Source: Streptomyces spinosisporus
GTDB taxonomy: Bacteria > Actinomycetota > Actinomycetes > Streptomycetales > Streptomycetaceae
Direction of reading: 5' to 3'
NCBI RefSeq assembly: GCF_022698145.1
Contig: NZ_JALDAX010000020.1
Coordinates: forward strand, 98,654-162,653
DNA length: 64,000 nucleotides
Positions 8,491 through 17,106 of this stretch are shown one piece after another; positions within the stretch are counted from its first letter, which is position 1; the number at the start of each line of letters is the position of its first letter. Under the pieces are notes generated by a model, which ran no database searches, was not told the origin of the DNA, and saw nothing but the letters and a program-made list of their open reading frames with translations. The position numbers were made by a program, and so were the translations under genes.

Positions 8491-8817
8491 CGGCGCACGC
8501 CCGGTCAGGGGGGCGCAGCATCCTGGTGCAGCCGGTTGTTGCGCCCCGTACGAATCACGACATACGGACATAGCCCGTACCAGCCGGTGCCCGGATTCTG
8601 GACGGAGACTTCCGCTGAGCGAACCCGCTTCGCTAGGGTCCCGCTACGCACACGCCCCGTGGCAGCGCCGCCGCGGAGCGCAGCCGTGAAGCGACGCGGC
8701 TCGGTACAGGCCGGGCCGCCGGCCGATCGGCGGCCTCTGTTGCGCGTCACTGACGGGACTCGGTGACGCACCGCCGCGCAAAGGTCGCCGACCTCACCAC
8801 TTGGAGGAGTGGGCGTC
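8433..8817. other. Intergenic region upstream of the IclR regulator
   Basis: 385 bp without a convincing gene. The first part is the tandem repeat. The remainder should contain the IclR-gene promoter. A 76-codon open frame at 8536-8766 has no ribosome site and an Arg/Pro-rich composition typical of non-coding high-GC DNA. Confidence 0.5.
8618..8634. promoter_or_regulatory. Candidate IclR operator (inverted repeat)
   Basis: A perfect 6-bp inverted repeat, AGCGAA-CCCGC-TTCGCT, lies about 185 bp upstream of the IclR-family gene. Members of this family often autoregulate through short palindromes, so this is a reasonable but unproven operator. Confidence 0.35.
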
Positions 8818-9459
8818 GTGACCGCGGAGACCTCTCAGACGCTCGACCGAGGACTGCGCGTCCTCAAGCTGCTGGCCGATACGGACCACGGGCTGACCGT
8901 CACCGAGCTATCCAATCGACTGGGCGTGAACCGGACCGTGGTGTACCGGTTGCTGGCCACGCTCGAACAACATGCCCTTGTACGCCGGGACTTGGGCGGC
9001 CGTGCCCGAGTGGGGCTCGGTGTGCTGCGACTGGGGCGGCAAGTGCATCCGCTGGTGCGGGAGGCCGCGTTGCCGGCCCTGCGCTCGCTCGCCGAGGACA
9101 TCGGCGCCACCGCGCATCTCACCCTCGTGGACGGGTCGGACGCGCTGGCCGTGGCCGTCGTGGAGCCGACCTGGACGGACTATCACGTGGCCTACCGGGC
9201 CGGGTTCCGGCATCCGCTGGACCGGGGGGCCGCTGGGCGGGCGATTCTCGCTGCGCGGTCGATGCCCGTGGGGGAGCCCGGATACACCTTGACCCATGGG
9301 GAGTTGGAGGCGGGCGCCAGTGGGGCGGCTGCGCCGCTGCTCGGGGTGACCGGGGTCGAGGGGAGTGTGGGTGTCGTGATGCTGGCGGAGGCGGTGCCCG
9401 AGCGGGTGGGGCCTCGCGTGGTGCACGCGGCCAAGGAGGTTGCGGAGGCTTTGCGCTAG
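8818..9459 (+). CDS. IclR-family transcriptional regulator
   Basis: A 213-residue regulator. The N-terminal winged helix-turn-helix (about residues 5-65) has the family pattern QTLDRGLRVLKLLAD...LTVTELSNRLGVNRTVVYRLLATLEQHALV. The C-terminal part (about 80-210) is the IclR effector-binding fold with a conserved AGFRHPLDRGAAGRAIL block. GTG at 8818 was chosen over the GTG at 8809 because GGAGGAG (8803-8809) sits 8 bases upstream of 8818 and would overlap the earlier codon. At about 213 residues it is shorter than the typical 250-residue IclR, like the Streptomyces NdgR-type proteins. The ligand is unknown. Confidence 0.88.
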   Translation: MTAETSQTLDRGLRVLKLLADTDHGLTVTELSNRLGVNRTVVYRLLATLEQHALVRRDLGGRARVGLGVLRLGRQVHPLVREAALPALRSLAEDIGATAHLTLVDGSDALAVAVVEPTWTDYHVAYRAGFRHPLDRGAAGRAILAARSMPVGEPGYTLTHGELEAGASGAAAPLLGVTGVEGSVGVVMLAEAVPERVGPRVVHAAKEVAEALR

Positions 9460-9486
9460 CTGCAGAGGTGTCGCGCCGGGGGGTGC

Positions 9487-9541
9487 GCGGGTGCGGGTTC
9501 GTCGTGGCTGGTCGCGCAGTTCCCCGCGCCCCTGAAAAGCG
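9487..9541. repeat. Streptomyces-type dispersed intergenic repeat
   Basis: The segment containing GGTTCGTCGTGGCTGGTCGC and GCAGTTCCCCGCGCCCCTGA matches, from memory, a short element that recurs between genes in many Streptomyces genomes. It sits between the IclR gene and the Lon-like protease gene. Only one copy is in this window. Confidence 0.55.
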
Positions 9542-9600
9542 GCACCCCCCGGCGCTCCCCGGCGCCCGGTCGGGGGTCCCCGGGGCGTTAGATTGATCCC

Positions 9601-10392
9601 GTGCTCTCTCGCCTCACACGCCCCCAGGCCCTTGCTGTCTGTGCTCTGCCCGTTGTGGCGCTGATCGCTGCGGCGGTCTTCGCGCCGTTGCCGTTCTCGT
9701 TGGCGCAGCCCGGGATGACGGCGAATGTGCTCGGGGAGAACCAGGGCTCCGCGGTGATCACGATCACGGGTGCGAAGACCCGCAGGACCAGCGGGCAGCT
9801 GCGGATGACGACGATCGAGGCGACGAGCCCGGACACGGATGTGTCGCTGGGTGACGTGGTCAGTGCCTGGTTCGCCACGGACCGGGCCGTCATGCCGCGG
9901 GACTCGGTCTATCCGAGCGGCGACTCCACCAAGGAGATCGAGGAGCACAACCGCGCGCAGATGAAGGAGTCGCAGGACGCCGCGACCCGGGCCGCGCTGG
10001 ACTACCTGCACCTCGGCGACGACAGGATCAAGGTCACGCTGAAGCTCGCCGACGTCGGCGGCCCGAGCGCCGGGCTGCTGTTCAGCCTCGGCATCATCGA
10101 CAAGCTGGACGGCAACGGCAGCGGCGGTGATCTCACGGGCGGCCGTAGCATCGCCGGTACGGGCACCATCGACGACGACGGCACGGTCGGCGCCGTGGGC
10201 GGCGTCGCGCTGAAGACGCAGGCCGCGCACCGCGACGGGGCGACGGTGTTCCTGGTGCCGAAGGCCGAGTGCTCCGACGCGAAGTCCGAGCTGCCCAAGG
10301 GGATGCGGTTGATCCCGGTCAAGACGCTGGACGGCGCGGTGGACGCCCTGGTCGCCCTGAACTCCGGCAAGGGCTCCGTCCCCTCCTGCTGA
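9601..10392 (+). CDS. Secreted/membrane-anchored Lon-like (S16) serine protease
   Basis: A 263-residue protein with an N-terminal hydrophobic segment (about 9-36) that should be a signal anchor, placing the rest outside the membrane. The C-terminal half is a Lon-type S16 protease domain. The nucleophile S156 sits in GGPSAGLLFSLGI, and the general-base K205 in GGVALKTQAAHRDG, 49 residues later as in Lon. It resembles the YlbL-like family but the PDZ region is short or divergent. GTG at 9601 starts the frame; no strong Shine-Dalgarno is visible. The natural substrate is unknown. Confidence 0.8.
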   Translation: MLSRLTRPQALAVCALPVVALIAAAVFAPLPFSLAQPGMTANVLGENQGSAVITITGAKTRRTSGQLRMTTIEATSPDTDVSLGDVVSAWFATDRAVMPRDSVYPSGDSTKEIEEHNRAQMKESQDAATRAALDYLHLGDDRIKVTLKLADVGGPSAGLLFSLGIIDKLDGNGSGGDLTGGRSIAGTGTIDDDGTVGAVGGVALKTQAAHRDGATVFLVPKAECSDAKSELPKGMRLIPVKTLDGAVDALVALNSGKGSVPSC

Positions 10393-10407
10393 CGACGCTC
10401 GCGGCGC

Positions 10408-11373
10408 TCAGCCGGACTTCACGAACCCCTCCTGCTTCATCCAGTCCAGCGCCACCTGGTGCGGATCCTCCCCGTCGACGTCGACCTTCGCGTTCAGCGT
10501 CCGTGCCACGTCGTTGTTGAGCTTCTTGGTGATCGGGGCGAGGACCTGCGCGATCGCCGGCCATTTCTCCAGCGTCTTCGTGTTGATCATCGGCGCGACG
10601 TTGTAGTTGGGGAAGAAGTGCTTGTCGTCCGCCATGACCACCAGGTTCATCGACTTGATGCGTCCGTCGGTGGTGAACACCTCGCCGTAGGTGCACTTCC
10701 CCTTCGCCACCTGGGTGTAGATGATCCCGGTGTCCATCTGCGTGACGTTCTTCGCCGGGATGTTCATCCCGTACTTCTTCTCCATGCCCGGCAGCCCGTC
10801 CGCCCGGTTGGCGAACTCGCCCTCCACGCACAGGGTCACGGCCCCCGGGTCCTTCTTGGCCAGCGCGGCCACCTCGGACAGGTTCCTGGTCCGGTACTTC
10901 TTGTAGTTGGCCTGGTTCATGGCCAACGCGTAGGTGTTGTCGAGTTCGGAGGCCGGCAGCCAGGTCACGCCGTTCTTCCGGTCCGCGTCCCGGACGGCCT
11001 CCCACTGTTTGTGCGGGTCGACGATCGGCTTGCTGTTGCCGAGGTAGGTGATCCAGGCCGTACCCGTGTACTCGTAACCGCCGTCCGCGTCCCCCGCCTT
11101 GACCGCCTCGCGTGAGCCGATCGAGCCCTGGATGCCGGTGCGGTCCAGGACGTCGGCGCCGGCCGCCTCGAAGGCGATGCCCATCATCGCGCCGAGGATC
11201 AGCTGTTCGGTGAACTCCTTGGAGGTGACGGTCAGATGGGCGCCCTCGAGGGGTTCGCCCCGGCCGACCGTGCCGGGCCGTACGTCGTCGGTCATGGGCG
11301 AGCCGCTCTGCAGTCCGCAGCCGGACGCCGCCACCAGGACGGCGGCCAGCAGCAGACCCGTACCCCGTCTCAT
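10408..11373 (-). CDS. Glycine-betaine/osmoprotectant ABC transporter substrate-binding lipoprotein
   Basis: A 321-residue OpuCC/ProX-type binding protein. The N-terminus is a lipoprotein signal with lipobox ASGC (C19). The mature part starts near LTVTSKEFTEQLILGAMMG, the signature of quaternary-amine binding proteins, and ends DPHQVALDWMKQEGFV. The ATG at 11373 overlaps the permease stop by 4 bp (ATGA), so it is the last gene of a four-gene leftward operon. It should capture betaine, choline or a related compatible solute outside the membrane. Confidence 0.9.
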   Translation of the reverse strand: MRRGTGLLLAAVLVAASGCGLQSGSPMTDDVRPGTVGRGEPLEGAHLTVTSKEFTEQLILGAMMGIAFEAAGADVLDRTGIQGSIGSREAVKAGDADGGYEYTGTAWITYLGNSKPIVDPHKQWEAVRDADRKNGVTWLPASELDNTYALAMNQANYKKYRTRNLSEVAALAKKDPGAVTLCVEGEFANRADGLPGMEKKYGMNIPAKNVTQMDTGIIYTQVAKGKCTYGEVFTTDGRIKSMNLVVMADDKHFFPNYNVAPMINTKTLEKWPAIAQVLAPITKKLNNDVARTLNAKVDVDGEDPHQVALDWMKQEGFVKSG

Positions 11374-12188
11374 ACGTCCACCTCCAGCCCCCGTGGCCGC
11401 AGGAGCAGTTCGGCGAGCGAGGCCAGCCAGTCCACGAGGAGCGCGAGGACGACCGTGAGGATCGAGCCCAGCATCAGCACCGGCATCCGCTGGTTGGTGA
11501 TGCCGGTCGTGATCAGTACGCCCAGGCCGCCGCCCCCGCCGAAGGTGGCCAGGGTGGCGGTGCCCACGTTCAGGACGAGGGCGGTGCGGACCCCGGCGAG
11601 GATCAGCGGGACGGCCAGCGGGAGTTCGACCCTGCCCAGCACGCCCAGCGGCGACATGCCGATGCCGCGGGCCGCCTCCAGCAGGGTCGGGTCGTTCGCC
11701 CTGAGGCCGGCGATGGTGTTCGACAGCACCGGCAGGATGGCGTAGATGATGATGCCGATCAGCGCGGCCCTGGTGCCGGTGCCGAGCCAGATCACCAGCA
11801 GCGCGAGCAGGCCGAGCGCCGGGGTCGCCTGACCCATGTTGGCGAAGGCCATCGCCACCGGGGTGGCCTTCCTGAAGGCCCTGCGGGTGAGCAGGATGCC
11901 CAGCGGGATCGCGATGATCAGCACGAAGAAGGTGGAGATCACGGTCAGTTGGATGTGCTGCCACAGGGCCTTGGAGACCTGGCCGCCGGACAGGGCGTTC
12001 TCGGAGATCGAGTCCAGGTCGGCCTGCCGGAACCACAGCCAGGTCGCGAGCAGGACGGCGACGAGCACGGCGGGCAGGATCGTCAGCTTCTGCCAGCTGA
12101 TGCGGGCCTTCGGGGATTCGGGCGCGGGCGGCCGGGTCGCGCCGGCCTCCTCCTGGTCCTCCCGCTCGTCGAGCTCGGGGGTGGTCAC
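11370..12188 (-). CDS. Osmoprotectant ABC transporter permease
   Basis: A 272-residue inner-membrane permease of the OpuCB/ProW type. About 35 charged residues precede the first transmembrane helix (ILPAVLVAVLLATWLW). The BPD_transp_1 domain carries the coupling-helix region EAARGIGMSPLGVLGRVELPLAVPLILAG. GTG at 12188 overlaps the ATPase stop by 4 bp. This permease has a longer N-terminus than the first permease of the operon; the two probably form a heterodimeric pore. Confidence 0.9.
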   Translation of the reverse strand: MTTPELDEREDQEEAGATRPPAPESPKARISWQKLTILPAVLVAVLLATWLWFRQADLDSISENALSGGQVSKALWQHIQLTVISTFFVLIIAIPLGILLTRRAFRKATPVAMAFANMGQATPALGLLALLVIWLGTGTRAALIGIIIYAILPVLSNTIAGLRANDPTLLEAARGIGMSPLGVLGRVELPLAVPLILAGVRTALVLNVGTATLATFGGGGGLGVLITTGITNQRMPVLMLGSILTVVLALLVDWLASLAELLLRPRGLEVDV

Positions 12189-13435
12189 GCCTTCGTACCC
12201 CCTTCGGCGCCCTCCTGCTCGGCGTGCGTCTGGGCGCTGCGCAGTTCCTGCAGTTCGTGCTGGTGCTCCAGCGCGTCGAGCCGGTCGGCCTCCAGCAGTT
12301 CGTGCACGGAGTTGATCAGGGTCTCCATGTCGACGACGCCCTCGTACTCGCCGCGCCGCCCGGTGACCGCGACCCGTCCGGCGTTGTCGGTGAGCACCGC
12401 CTCCAGGGCGTCCCGGAGGGTGGCGTCCCGGGTCACCGTGTCGCTGACCAGGGTGCCCGCGCGCGCGAGCGAGCCGCGGGCGCGCATGAGGTCGCCACGT
12501 CTGAGCCACTTGTAGGGGCGGTGGCGCTTGTCGAGCAGCAGGATCTCGTTGGTGCCGCTGCCGCGGAGCCGGTTGAAGATCTCCTGGAGCGGGTCGTCGA
12601 GGGTGACGGTCGGGTAGTCGGTGATCTCGACGTCCCGTACGCGGGTGAGGTTGAGCCGTTTCAGGGCGGCGCCCGCGCCCACGAACCCGGAGACGAAGTC
12701 GTCCGCCGGGTTGGTGAGGATGGCCTCCGGGGTGTCGAACTGGGCGATGTGCGAGCGTTCGCGCAGTACGGCGATCCGGTCGCCGATCTTGATGGCCTCG
12801 TCGAAGTCGTGGGTGACGAACACGATGGTCTTGTGCAGCTCGTGCTGCAGCCGGATCAGCTCGTCCTGGAGGTGGTCGCGGGTGATCGGGTCGACCGCCC
12901 CGAACGGCTCGTCCATCAGCAGCACCGGCGGATCGGCCGACAGGGCCCGCGCCACACCGACCCGCTGCTGCTGGCCGCCCGACAGCTGGCGCGGATAGCG
13001 CCCGTGGAACTCGCCCGGGTCGAGACCGACGAGGTCGAGCAGCTCCTCGACCCGCGCCTTGATGCGTGGCTTGGGCCAGCCGACCATCTTCGGTACGAGG
13101 GCGATGTTCTGGGCGACCGTCATGTGCGGGAAGAGACCGGCCGACTGGATGGCGTAGCCGATCTTGCGGCGCAGCTTCACCGGGTCCATGTCGGTGACGT
13201 CCTCGCCGCCGATGCGGATACGGCCGCCGGTCGGCTCGATCAGCCGGTTGATCATCTTCAGGGTGGTGGACTTCCCGCAGCCGGAGGGGCCGACGAAGAT
13301 GACGATCTCGCCGGCCTTGATCTCCATGGAGACGTTGTCGACGGCCGGGGCGGGGCTGCCCGGGTAGACCTTGGTCAGATTGTCCAGCTCGATGGTCGCG
13401 CCGGTGGCCGCGTGACCGTCGGAAGACTCAGGCAC
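12185..13435 (-). CDS. Osmoprotectant ABC transporter ATPase with CBS domains
   Basis: A 416-residue OpuCA/ProV-type ATPase. Walker A is GPSGCGKST (49-57), the signature LSGGQQQR, Walker B VLLMDEPFGAVDP, and the H-loop VTHDFDEA. After residue about 250 come two CBS motifs, the usual ionic-strength sensors in OpuA-type importers. The C-terminal tail is acidic and coiled (LEHQHELQELRSAQTHAEQE). The GTG at 13435 overlaps the upstream permease by 8 bp. Powers uptake of betaine-like solutes. Confidence 0.93.
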   Translation of the reverse strand: MPESSDGHAATGATIELDNLTKVYPGSPAPAVDNVSMEIKAGEIVIFVGPSGCGKSTTLKMINRLIEPTGGRIRIGGEDVTDMDPVKLRRKIGYAIQSAGLFPHMTVAQNIALVPKMVGWPKPRIKARVEELLDLVGLDPGEFHGRYPRQLSGGQQQRVGVARALSADPPVLLMDEPFGAVDPITRDHLQDELIRLQHELHKTIVFVTHDFDEAIKIGDRIAVLRERSHIAQFDTPEAILTNPADDFVSGFVGAGAALKRLNLTRVRDVEITDYPTVTLDDPLQEIFNRLRGSGTNEILLLDKRHRPYKWLRRGDLMRARGSLARAGTLVSDTVTRDATLRDALEAVLTDNAGRVAVTGRRGEYEGVVDMETLINSVHELLEADRLDALEHQHELQELRSAQTHAEQEGAEGGTKA

Positions 13436-14075
13436 GGATCCCCCTCGAAATGGTCAGCCGTCCGATCAGGACGTACGCGGCGTCGAACAGGAGGGCGAGG
13501 ATGATGATCCCCAGCGTGCCCGCGAGCACCTGGTTCAGCGCGTTCTTGCTGCCGAGTGAGCCGATGCCGCGGAAGATCTCGTTGCCGAGGCCGGGCCCGG
13601 AGGCGTAGGCGGCGATGGCCGCGATGCCCATCAGCATCTGGGTGGAGACCCGGATCCCGGTCAGGATCGGCGGCCAGGCCAGCGGCAGCTCGACCCGTAC
13701 CAGCCGCATCAGCCGGGACATGCCGATGCCGGTCGCCGCGTCCACCAGGGACGGGTCGACGCCGCGCAGCCCGACGATGGAGTTGCGCACGATCGGCAGC
13801 AGCCCGTACAGGGTCAGCGCGATCACGGTGGGCGGCACGCCCAGGCCCACGATCGGGATCAGCAGACCGATCATGGCGAGCGAGGGGATGGTCAGGATGG
13901 TGGAGGTGGCCGTGGTGGCGAGGCTCGCGCCCCACTCGGTGCGGTAGGCGACGATCCCGATCAGTACGCCGATCACGGTCGCCGCGACCATGCACTGGAA
14001 CACGGCGCTCGCGTGCTGGTAGGCATCGGTGAGCAGCTGCTGATGGCGGTTGCTCAGATACTCCCAGAAGTTCAC
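13428..14075 (-). CDS. Osmoprotectant ABC transporter permease (first gene of operon)
   Basis: A 215-residue permease with about five transmembrane segments and the conserved block DAATGIGMSRLMRLVRVELPLAWPPILTG that docks on the ATPase. GTG at 14075 begins NFWEYLSNR. It heads the leftward four-gene importer operon; its stop lies inside the ATPase start region. The Lrp/AsnC gene, transcribed the same way, ends 21 bp upstream, so read-through from it is possible. Confidence 0.9.
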   Translation of the reverse strand: MNFWEYLSNRHQQLLTDAYQHASAVFQCMVAATVIGVLIGIVAYRTEWGASLATTATSTILTIPSLAMIGLLIPIVGLGVPPTVIALTLYGLLPIVRNSIVGLRGVDPSLVDAATGIGMSRLMRLVRVELPLAWPPILTGIRVSTQMLMGIAAIAAYASGPGLGNEIFRGIGSLGSKNALNQVLAGTLGIIILALLFDAAYVLIGRLTISRGIRA

Positions 14076-14096
14076 GCGCGCTCACCCCAGGGTCGG

Positions 14097-14576
14097 CTAG
14101 GTCCTCTCCGGTTCCTCCGCCGCCTGCTCCACCAGCGGGATGATCCGCAGCGGAACGGGATTTTCCATGACGATAGCGGTGGCGGCCCGGACAATGCCAT
14201 CAAAACCGACAACCCGGTCGATGACCCGCTGGAGATCGGCGTTGGAGCGGGCCACCAGCCGGCACAGCATGTCCCCGCTGCCGGTGGTGGTGTGCAGCTC
14301 CAGCACCTCCGGCACGGTCGCCAAGTGGGCTCGTACGTCCGGGCCTTGGCCCTGTCGGATCTGCAGTGTGGCGAAGGCGGTGACGGGATAGCCGAGGGCG
14401 GCCGGGTCCACCTGCGGCCCGAACCCGCGGATGACTCCATTCGACTGAAGCCGGTCCAGCCGCGCCTGCACCGTCCCGCGCGCCACCCCGAGGCGCCGGG
14501 ACATCTCCAGCACCCCGATCCGCGGCTCCCGCGCCAGCAGCACGATGATCCGCCCGTCCAGCCGGTCGATCGCCAC
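14097..14576 (-). CDS. Lrp/AsnC-family transcriptional regulator
   Basis: A 159-residue regulator. The N-terminal AsnC helix-turn-helix (about 1-60) reads DRLDGRIIVLLAREPRIGVLEMSRRLGVARGTVQARLDRLQ. The C-terminal RAM domain (about 70-145) contains VLELHTTTGSGDMLCRLVARSNADL, the amino-acid ligand-binding loop region. GTG at 14576. It diverges from hppD across 126 bp, and the pair is a conserved Streptomyces arrangement. Control of hppD by an aromatic amino acid or its catabolite is the natural inference. Confidence 0.9.
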   Translation of the reverse strand: MAIDRLDGRIIVLLAREPRIGVLEMSRRLGVARGTVQARLDRLQSNGVIRGFGPQVDPAALGYPVTAFATLQIRQGQGPDVRAHLATVPEVLELHTTTGSGDMLCRLVARSNADLQRVIDRVVGFDGIVRAATAIVMENPVPLRIIPLVEQAAEEPERT

Positions 14577-14655
14577 ATCAGCCTCCCCGGGCAGTGGTCA
14601 TCCTGTACAGAAAGCCGGTGGATACGCGGCTCGCACTGAGCAGAATGCCCAGCGA

Positions 14656-14684
14656 ATACGCGAACTATTGCGCACCTTGCGTAT
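14656..14684. promoter_or_regulatory. Candidate Lrp/AsnC operator in the hppD promoter
   Basis: ATACGC (14656-14661) and GCGTAT (14679-14684) form an inverted repeat with an AT-richer centre (GAACTATTGCGC) in the divergent intergenic region. It ends 18 bp before the hppD ATG. Its position would allow one regulator to act on both genes. Confidence 0.4.
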
Positions 14685-14702
14685 GGGGGCCAGGCTGCCG
14701 CT

Positions 14703-15848
14703 ATGACGCAGACCACACACCACACTCCCGACACCGCCCGGCAGGCCGACCCCTTCCCGGTCAAGGGAATGGACGCGGTCGTCTTCGCCGTGGGCAACGC
14801 CAAGCAGGCGGCGCACTACTACTCCAGCGCCTTCGGCATGCAGCTGGTCGCCTACTCCGGACCGGAGAACGGCAGCCGCGAGACCGCGAGCTACGTCCTG
14901 GAGAACGGCTCGGCGCGCTTCGTCTTCACCTCCGTCATCAAGCCCGCCACCACCTGGGGCCACTTCCTCGCCCAGCATGTGGCCGAGCACGGCGACGGCG
15001 TCGTCGACCTCGCCATCGAGGTGCCGGACGCCCGCGCCGCGTACGCCTACGCCGTCGAGCACGGCGCCCGCTCGGTGGCCGAGCCGTACGAGGTGAAGGA
15101 CGAGCACGGCACCGTCGTCCTCGCCGCGATCGCCACCTATGGCGAGACCCGCCACACACTCGTCGACCGCTCCGGCTACGACGGCCCCTACCTCCCCGGC
15201 TTCGTCGCCGCCGAGCCCATCGTCCAGCCGCCCGCCCACCGCACCTTCCAGGCCGTCGACCACTGCGTCGGCAACGTCGAACTCGGCCGGATGAACGAGT
15301 GGGTCGGCTTCTACAACAAGGTCATGGGCTTCACGAACATGAAGGAGTTCGTGGGCGACGACATCGCGACCGAGTACAGCGCGCTGATGTCGAAGGTGGT
15401 GGCCGACGGCACGCTCAAGGTGAAGTTCCCGATCAACGAGCCCGCCGTCGCCAAGAAGAAGTCCCAGATCGACGAGTACCTGGAGTTCTACGGCGGCGCG
15501 GGCGTGCAGCACATCGCGCTCAACACCAACGACATCGTGCAGACCGTACGGACGATGCGCGCGGCGGGCGTGGAGTTCCTCAACACCCCGGACTCCTACT
15601 ACGACACCCTCGGCGAGTGGGTCGGCGACACCCGCGTGCCCGTGGACACCCTGCGCGAGCTGAAGATCCTGGCCGACCGCGACGAGGACGGCTATCTGCT
15701 GCAGATCTTCACCAAGCCGGTCCAGGACCGTCCGACCGTCTTCTTCGAGATCATCGAGCGCCACGGCTCGATGGGCTTCGGCAAGGGCAACTTCAAGGCC
15801 CTGTTCGAGGCGATCGAGCGGGAGCAGGCCAAGCGCGGCAACCTGTGA
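14703..15848 (+). CDS. hppD: 4-hydroxyphenylpyruvate dioxygenase
   Basis: A 381-residue non-heme iron dioxygenase converting 4-hydroxyphenylpyruvate to homogentisate in tyrosine catabolism. Two glyoxalase/VOC domains are visible. The C-terminal one carries the iron ligands: His in VDHCVGNVELG, His in GVQHIALNTNDI, and Glu in VFFEIIERHG. The inhibitor/substrate-loop motif GFGKGNFKALFEAIE near the C-terminus is intact. Length is normal. The ATG at 14703 is preceded by a GGGGGCCAGG purine run. Divergent Lrp/AsnC gene upstream; a strong hairpin follows. Confidence 0.96.
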   Translation: MTQTTHHTPDTARQADPFPVKGMDAVVFAVGNAKQAAHYYSSAFGMQLVAYSGPENGSRETASYVLENGSARFVFTSVIKPATTWGHFLAQHVAEHGDGVVDLAIEVPDARAAYAYAVEHGARSVAEPYEVKDEHGTVVLAAIATYGETRHTLVDRSGYDGPYLPGFVAAEPIVQPPAHRTFQAVDHCVGNVELGRMNEWVGFYNKVMGFTNMKEFVGDDIATEYSALMSKVVADGTLKVKFPINEPAVAKKKSQIDEYLEFYGGAGVQHIALNTNDIVQTVRTMRAAGVEFLNTPDSYYDTLGEWVGDTRVPVDTLRELKILADRDEDGYLLQIFTKPVQDRPTVFFEIIERHGSMGFGKGNFKALFEAIEREQAKRGNL

Positions 15849-15888
15849 GTCCGCAGAATTGCAACCGCTGAACGGCGGTTGACGCTCT

Positions 15889-15927
15889 CATGTCCTGTGG
15901 GTGCCGCGAGGGCATCCGCAGGACATG
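15889..15927. terminator. Long hairpin between hppD and the propeller gene
   Basis: Arms CATGTCCTGTGGGTGCC (15889-15905) and GGCATCCGCAGGACATG (15911-15927) pair over 17 positions with two G-T wobbles and a 5-nt loop. It probably terminates hppD. It also ends at the ribosome site of the next gene and could limit its translation. Confidence 0.6.
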
Positions 15928-15936
15928 GGGGGACCA

Positions 15937-16815
15937 ATGTCCACTGCGATCGACCTCGCCGTACCGTCCGCGCGCTGGCTGTGGCAGAAGGCCACGCTCA
16001 AGGAGCCGACGGTGCTGCAGTCCTTCGCCTTCGACGAGGCGAACGGGCATCTCTACGTCCTGCAGGTCACCGCGCACGGCCACGCGGCCGGCGACCTGTG
16101 CCTCAACCAGCTGGACCTGGGCGGCAAGCGGCTCGGCCACATGTACCTCAGACGCTTCGGGCACGGCGTCAGCATGGGCGTCCAGCGCGACGCCCGTGAC
16201 GGCAGCACCTGGATCTGGACCGAGGCCGACGCCGAGCGGGGCTTCGGGCAGGGCGTCACCCGCTTCCACTTCAGGAACGGCGCCGTCCGCACCCACACGC
16301 AGGTCGCCGTCCGCCACCCGGTGGCGGACTCCGTCAACAACCAGCCGTCGGTCTGCATGACCTCCCGGCGCATCGCCGTCCGCTACCGCGACAGGCACAA
16401 CCGGCCCCGCTACCGCGTCTGGGACCTCGACGCGTTCGTGGCCCGCCGCTACGACGACCCGGTCGCGGACCTCGCCCAGACGGGCGCCCACCCCGACCCG
16501 GCGATCCCCTTCCAGGGCTACGCCCTGCACGGCGACGTCATCTACCAGATCGCCGGTTCCGCCTACGACGCGAGGACCAACCCGGCGGCGGGGCGCGGCA
16601 ACGCGTACCTCTCCAGCCTCTCCGTCGCCACCGGCGAGCTCCTCCAGCAGACGCGCACCGTGGCCGGCCATCAGCTCAGCCATCGTGAGCCGGAGGGCGT
16701 GGCCGTGCGCGGCGGCTCGCGGCCGAAGGTGTACTTCGGTCTCGCGTCGGGGGAGCTGGGGGCCCGCCGCTTCTCCATCGTCGTCAAGGACGACGCGGCG
16801 GCGGCCCGGTCGTAG
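15937..16815 (+). CDS. TagC/phage-receptor-binding-like beta-propeller protein
   Basis: A 292-residue protein without a signal peptide or transmembrane segment. It shows repeated beta-blade-like units (QSFAFDEANGHLYVLQVT, STWIWTEADAERGFGQGVTRF, YQIAGSAYDARTNPAAGRGN, SHREPEGVAVRGGSRPKVYFG). This matches my memory of the P68-RBP/TagC-like propeller annotated in many Streptomyces as teichoic-acid biosynthesis protein C or baseplate-like. ATG at 15937 was chosen because GGGGGGA lies 4-10 bases upstream; an in-frame ATG exists at 15901. The biochemical role is unknown. Confidence 0.55.
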   Translation: MSTAIDLAVPSARWLWQKATLKEPTVLQSFAFDEANGHLYVLQVTAHGHAAGDLCLNQLDLGGKRLGHMYLRRFGHGVSMGVQRDARDGSTWIWTEADAERGFGQGVTRFHFRNGAVRTHTQVAVRHPVADSVNNQPSVCMTSRRIAVRYRDRHNRPRYRVWDLDAFVARRYDDPVADLAQTGAHPDPAIPFQGYALHGDVIYQIAGSAYDARTNPAAGRGNAYLSSLSVATGELLQQTRTVAGHQLSHREPEGVAVRGGSRPKVYFGLASGELGARRFSIVVKDDAAAARS

Positions 16816-16824
16816 GCTGGCCGC

Positions 16825-17106
16825 ATGGCGAGGATCAACGACGTGGGCGGCTTCGAGGGCTTCGGTGCCATCGACACCGGCGACGATCCCGAGCCCTTCC
16901 ACGCGGACTGGGAGGCGCGCGTCGTCGGGCTCTTCAACGCCCTGCGCGCGCAGGGGATCTTCAACACCAACGAGTTCCGCGACGCGATCGAGTCGATGCC
17001 GCCGGCCGAGTATCTGGCGGCGTCGTACTACGAGCGCTGGTTCCGGGCGGTGTGCACCCTGCTGGAACGCAAGGGCGTGATCGAGCCCGGTGAGCTCGAT
17101 GCCTGA
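16825..17106 (+). CDS. Nitrile hydratase beta-subunit N-terminal half (separate polypeptide)
   Basis: A 93-residue helical protein matching the N-terminal domain of nitrile hydratase beta. The opening INDVGGFEGFG corresponds to the conserved beta-subunit start MxGxxDxGG, and ALRAQGIFNTNEFRDAIESMPPAEYLAASYYERWFRAV to its helical lobe. It ends before the SH3-like domain, which is encoded by the next gene, so beta is split in two. Such split subunits occur in toyocamycin nitrile hydratase (ToyK/ToyL) and thiocyanate hydrolase. The stop overlaps the next ATG by 8 bp. First gene of a three-gene operon. Confidence 0.85.
   Translation: MARINDVGGFEGFGAIDTGDDPEPFHADWEARVVGLFNALRAQGIFNTNEFRDAIESMPPAEYLAASYYERWFRAVCTLLERKGVIEPGELDA

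Noticed and set aside
6168..8498. 776-codon antisense frame over the helicase
   Set aside because: It runs through a tRNA gene and opposes a helicase with all motifs intact; composition is that of a shadow frame.
8536..8766. 76-codon frame upstream of the IclR gene
   Set aside because: No ribosome site, no recognisable fold, and it lies across the expected promoter.
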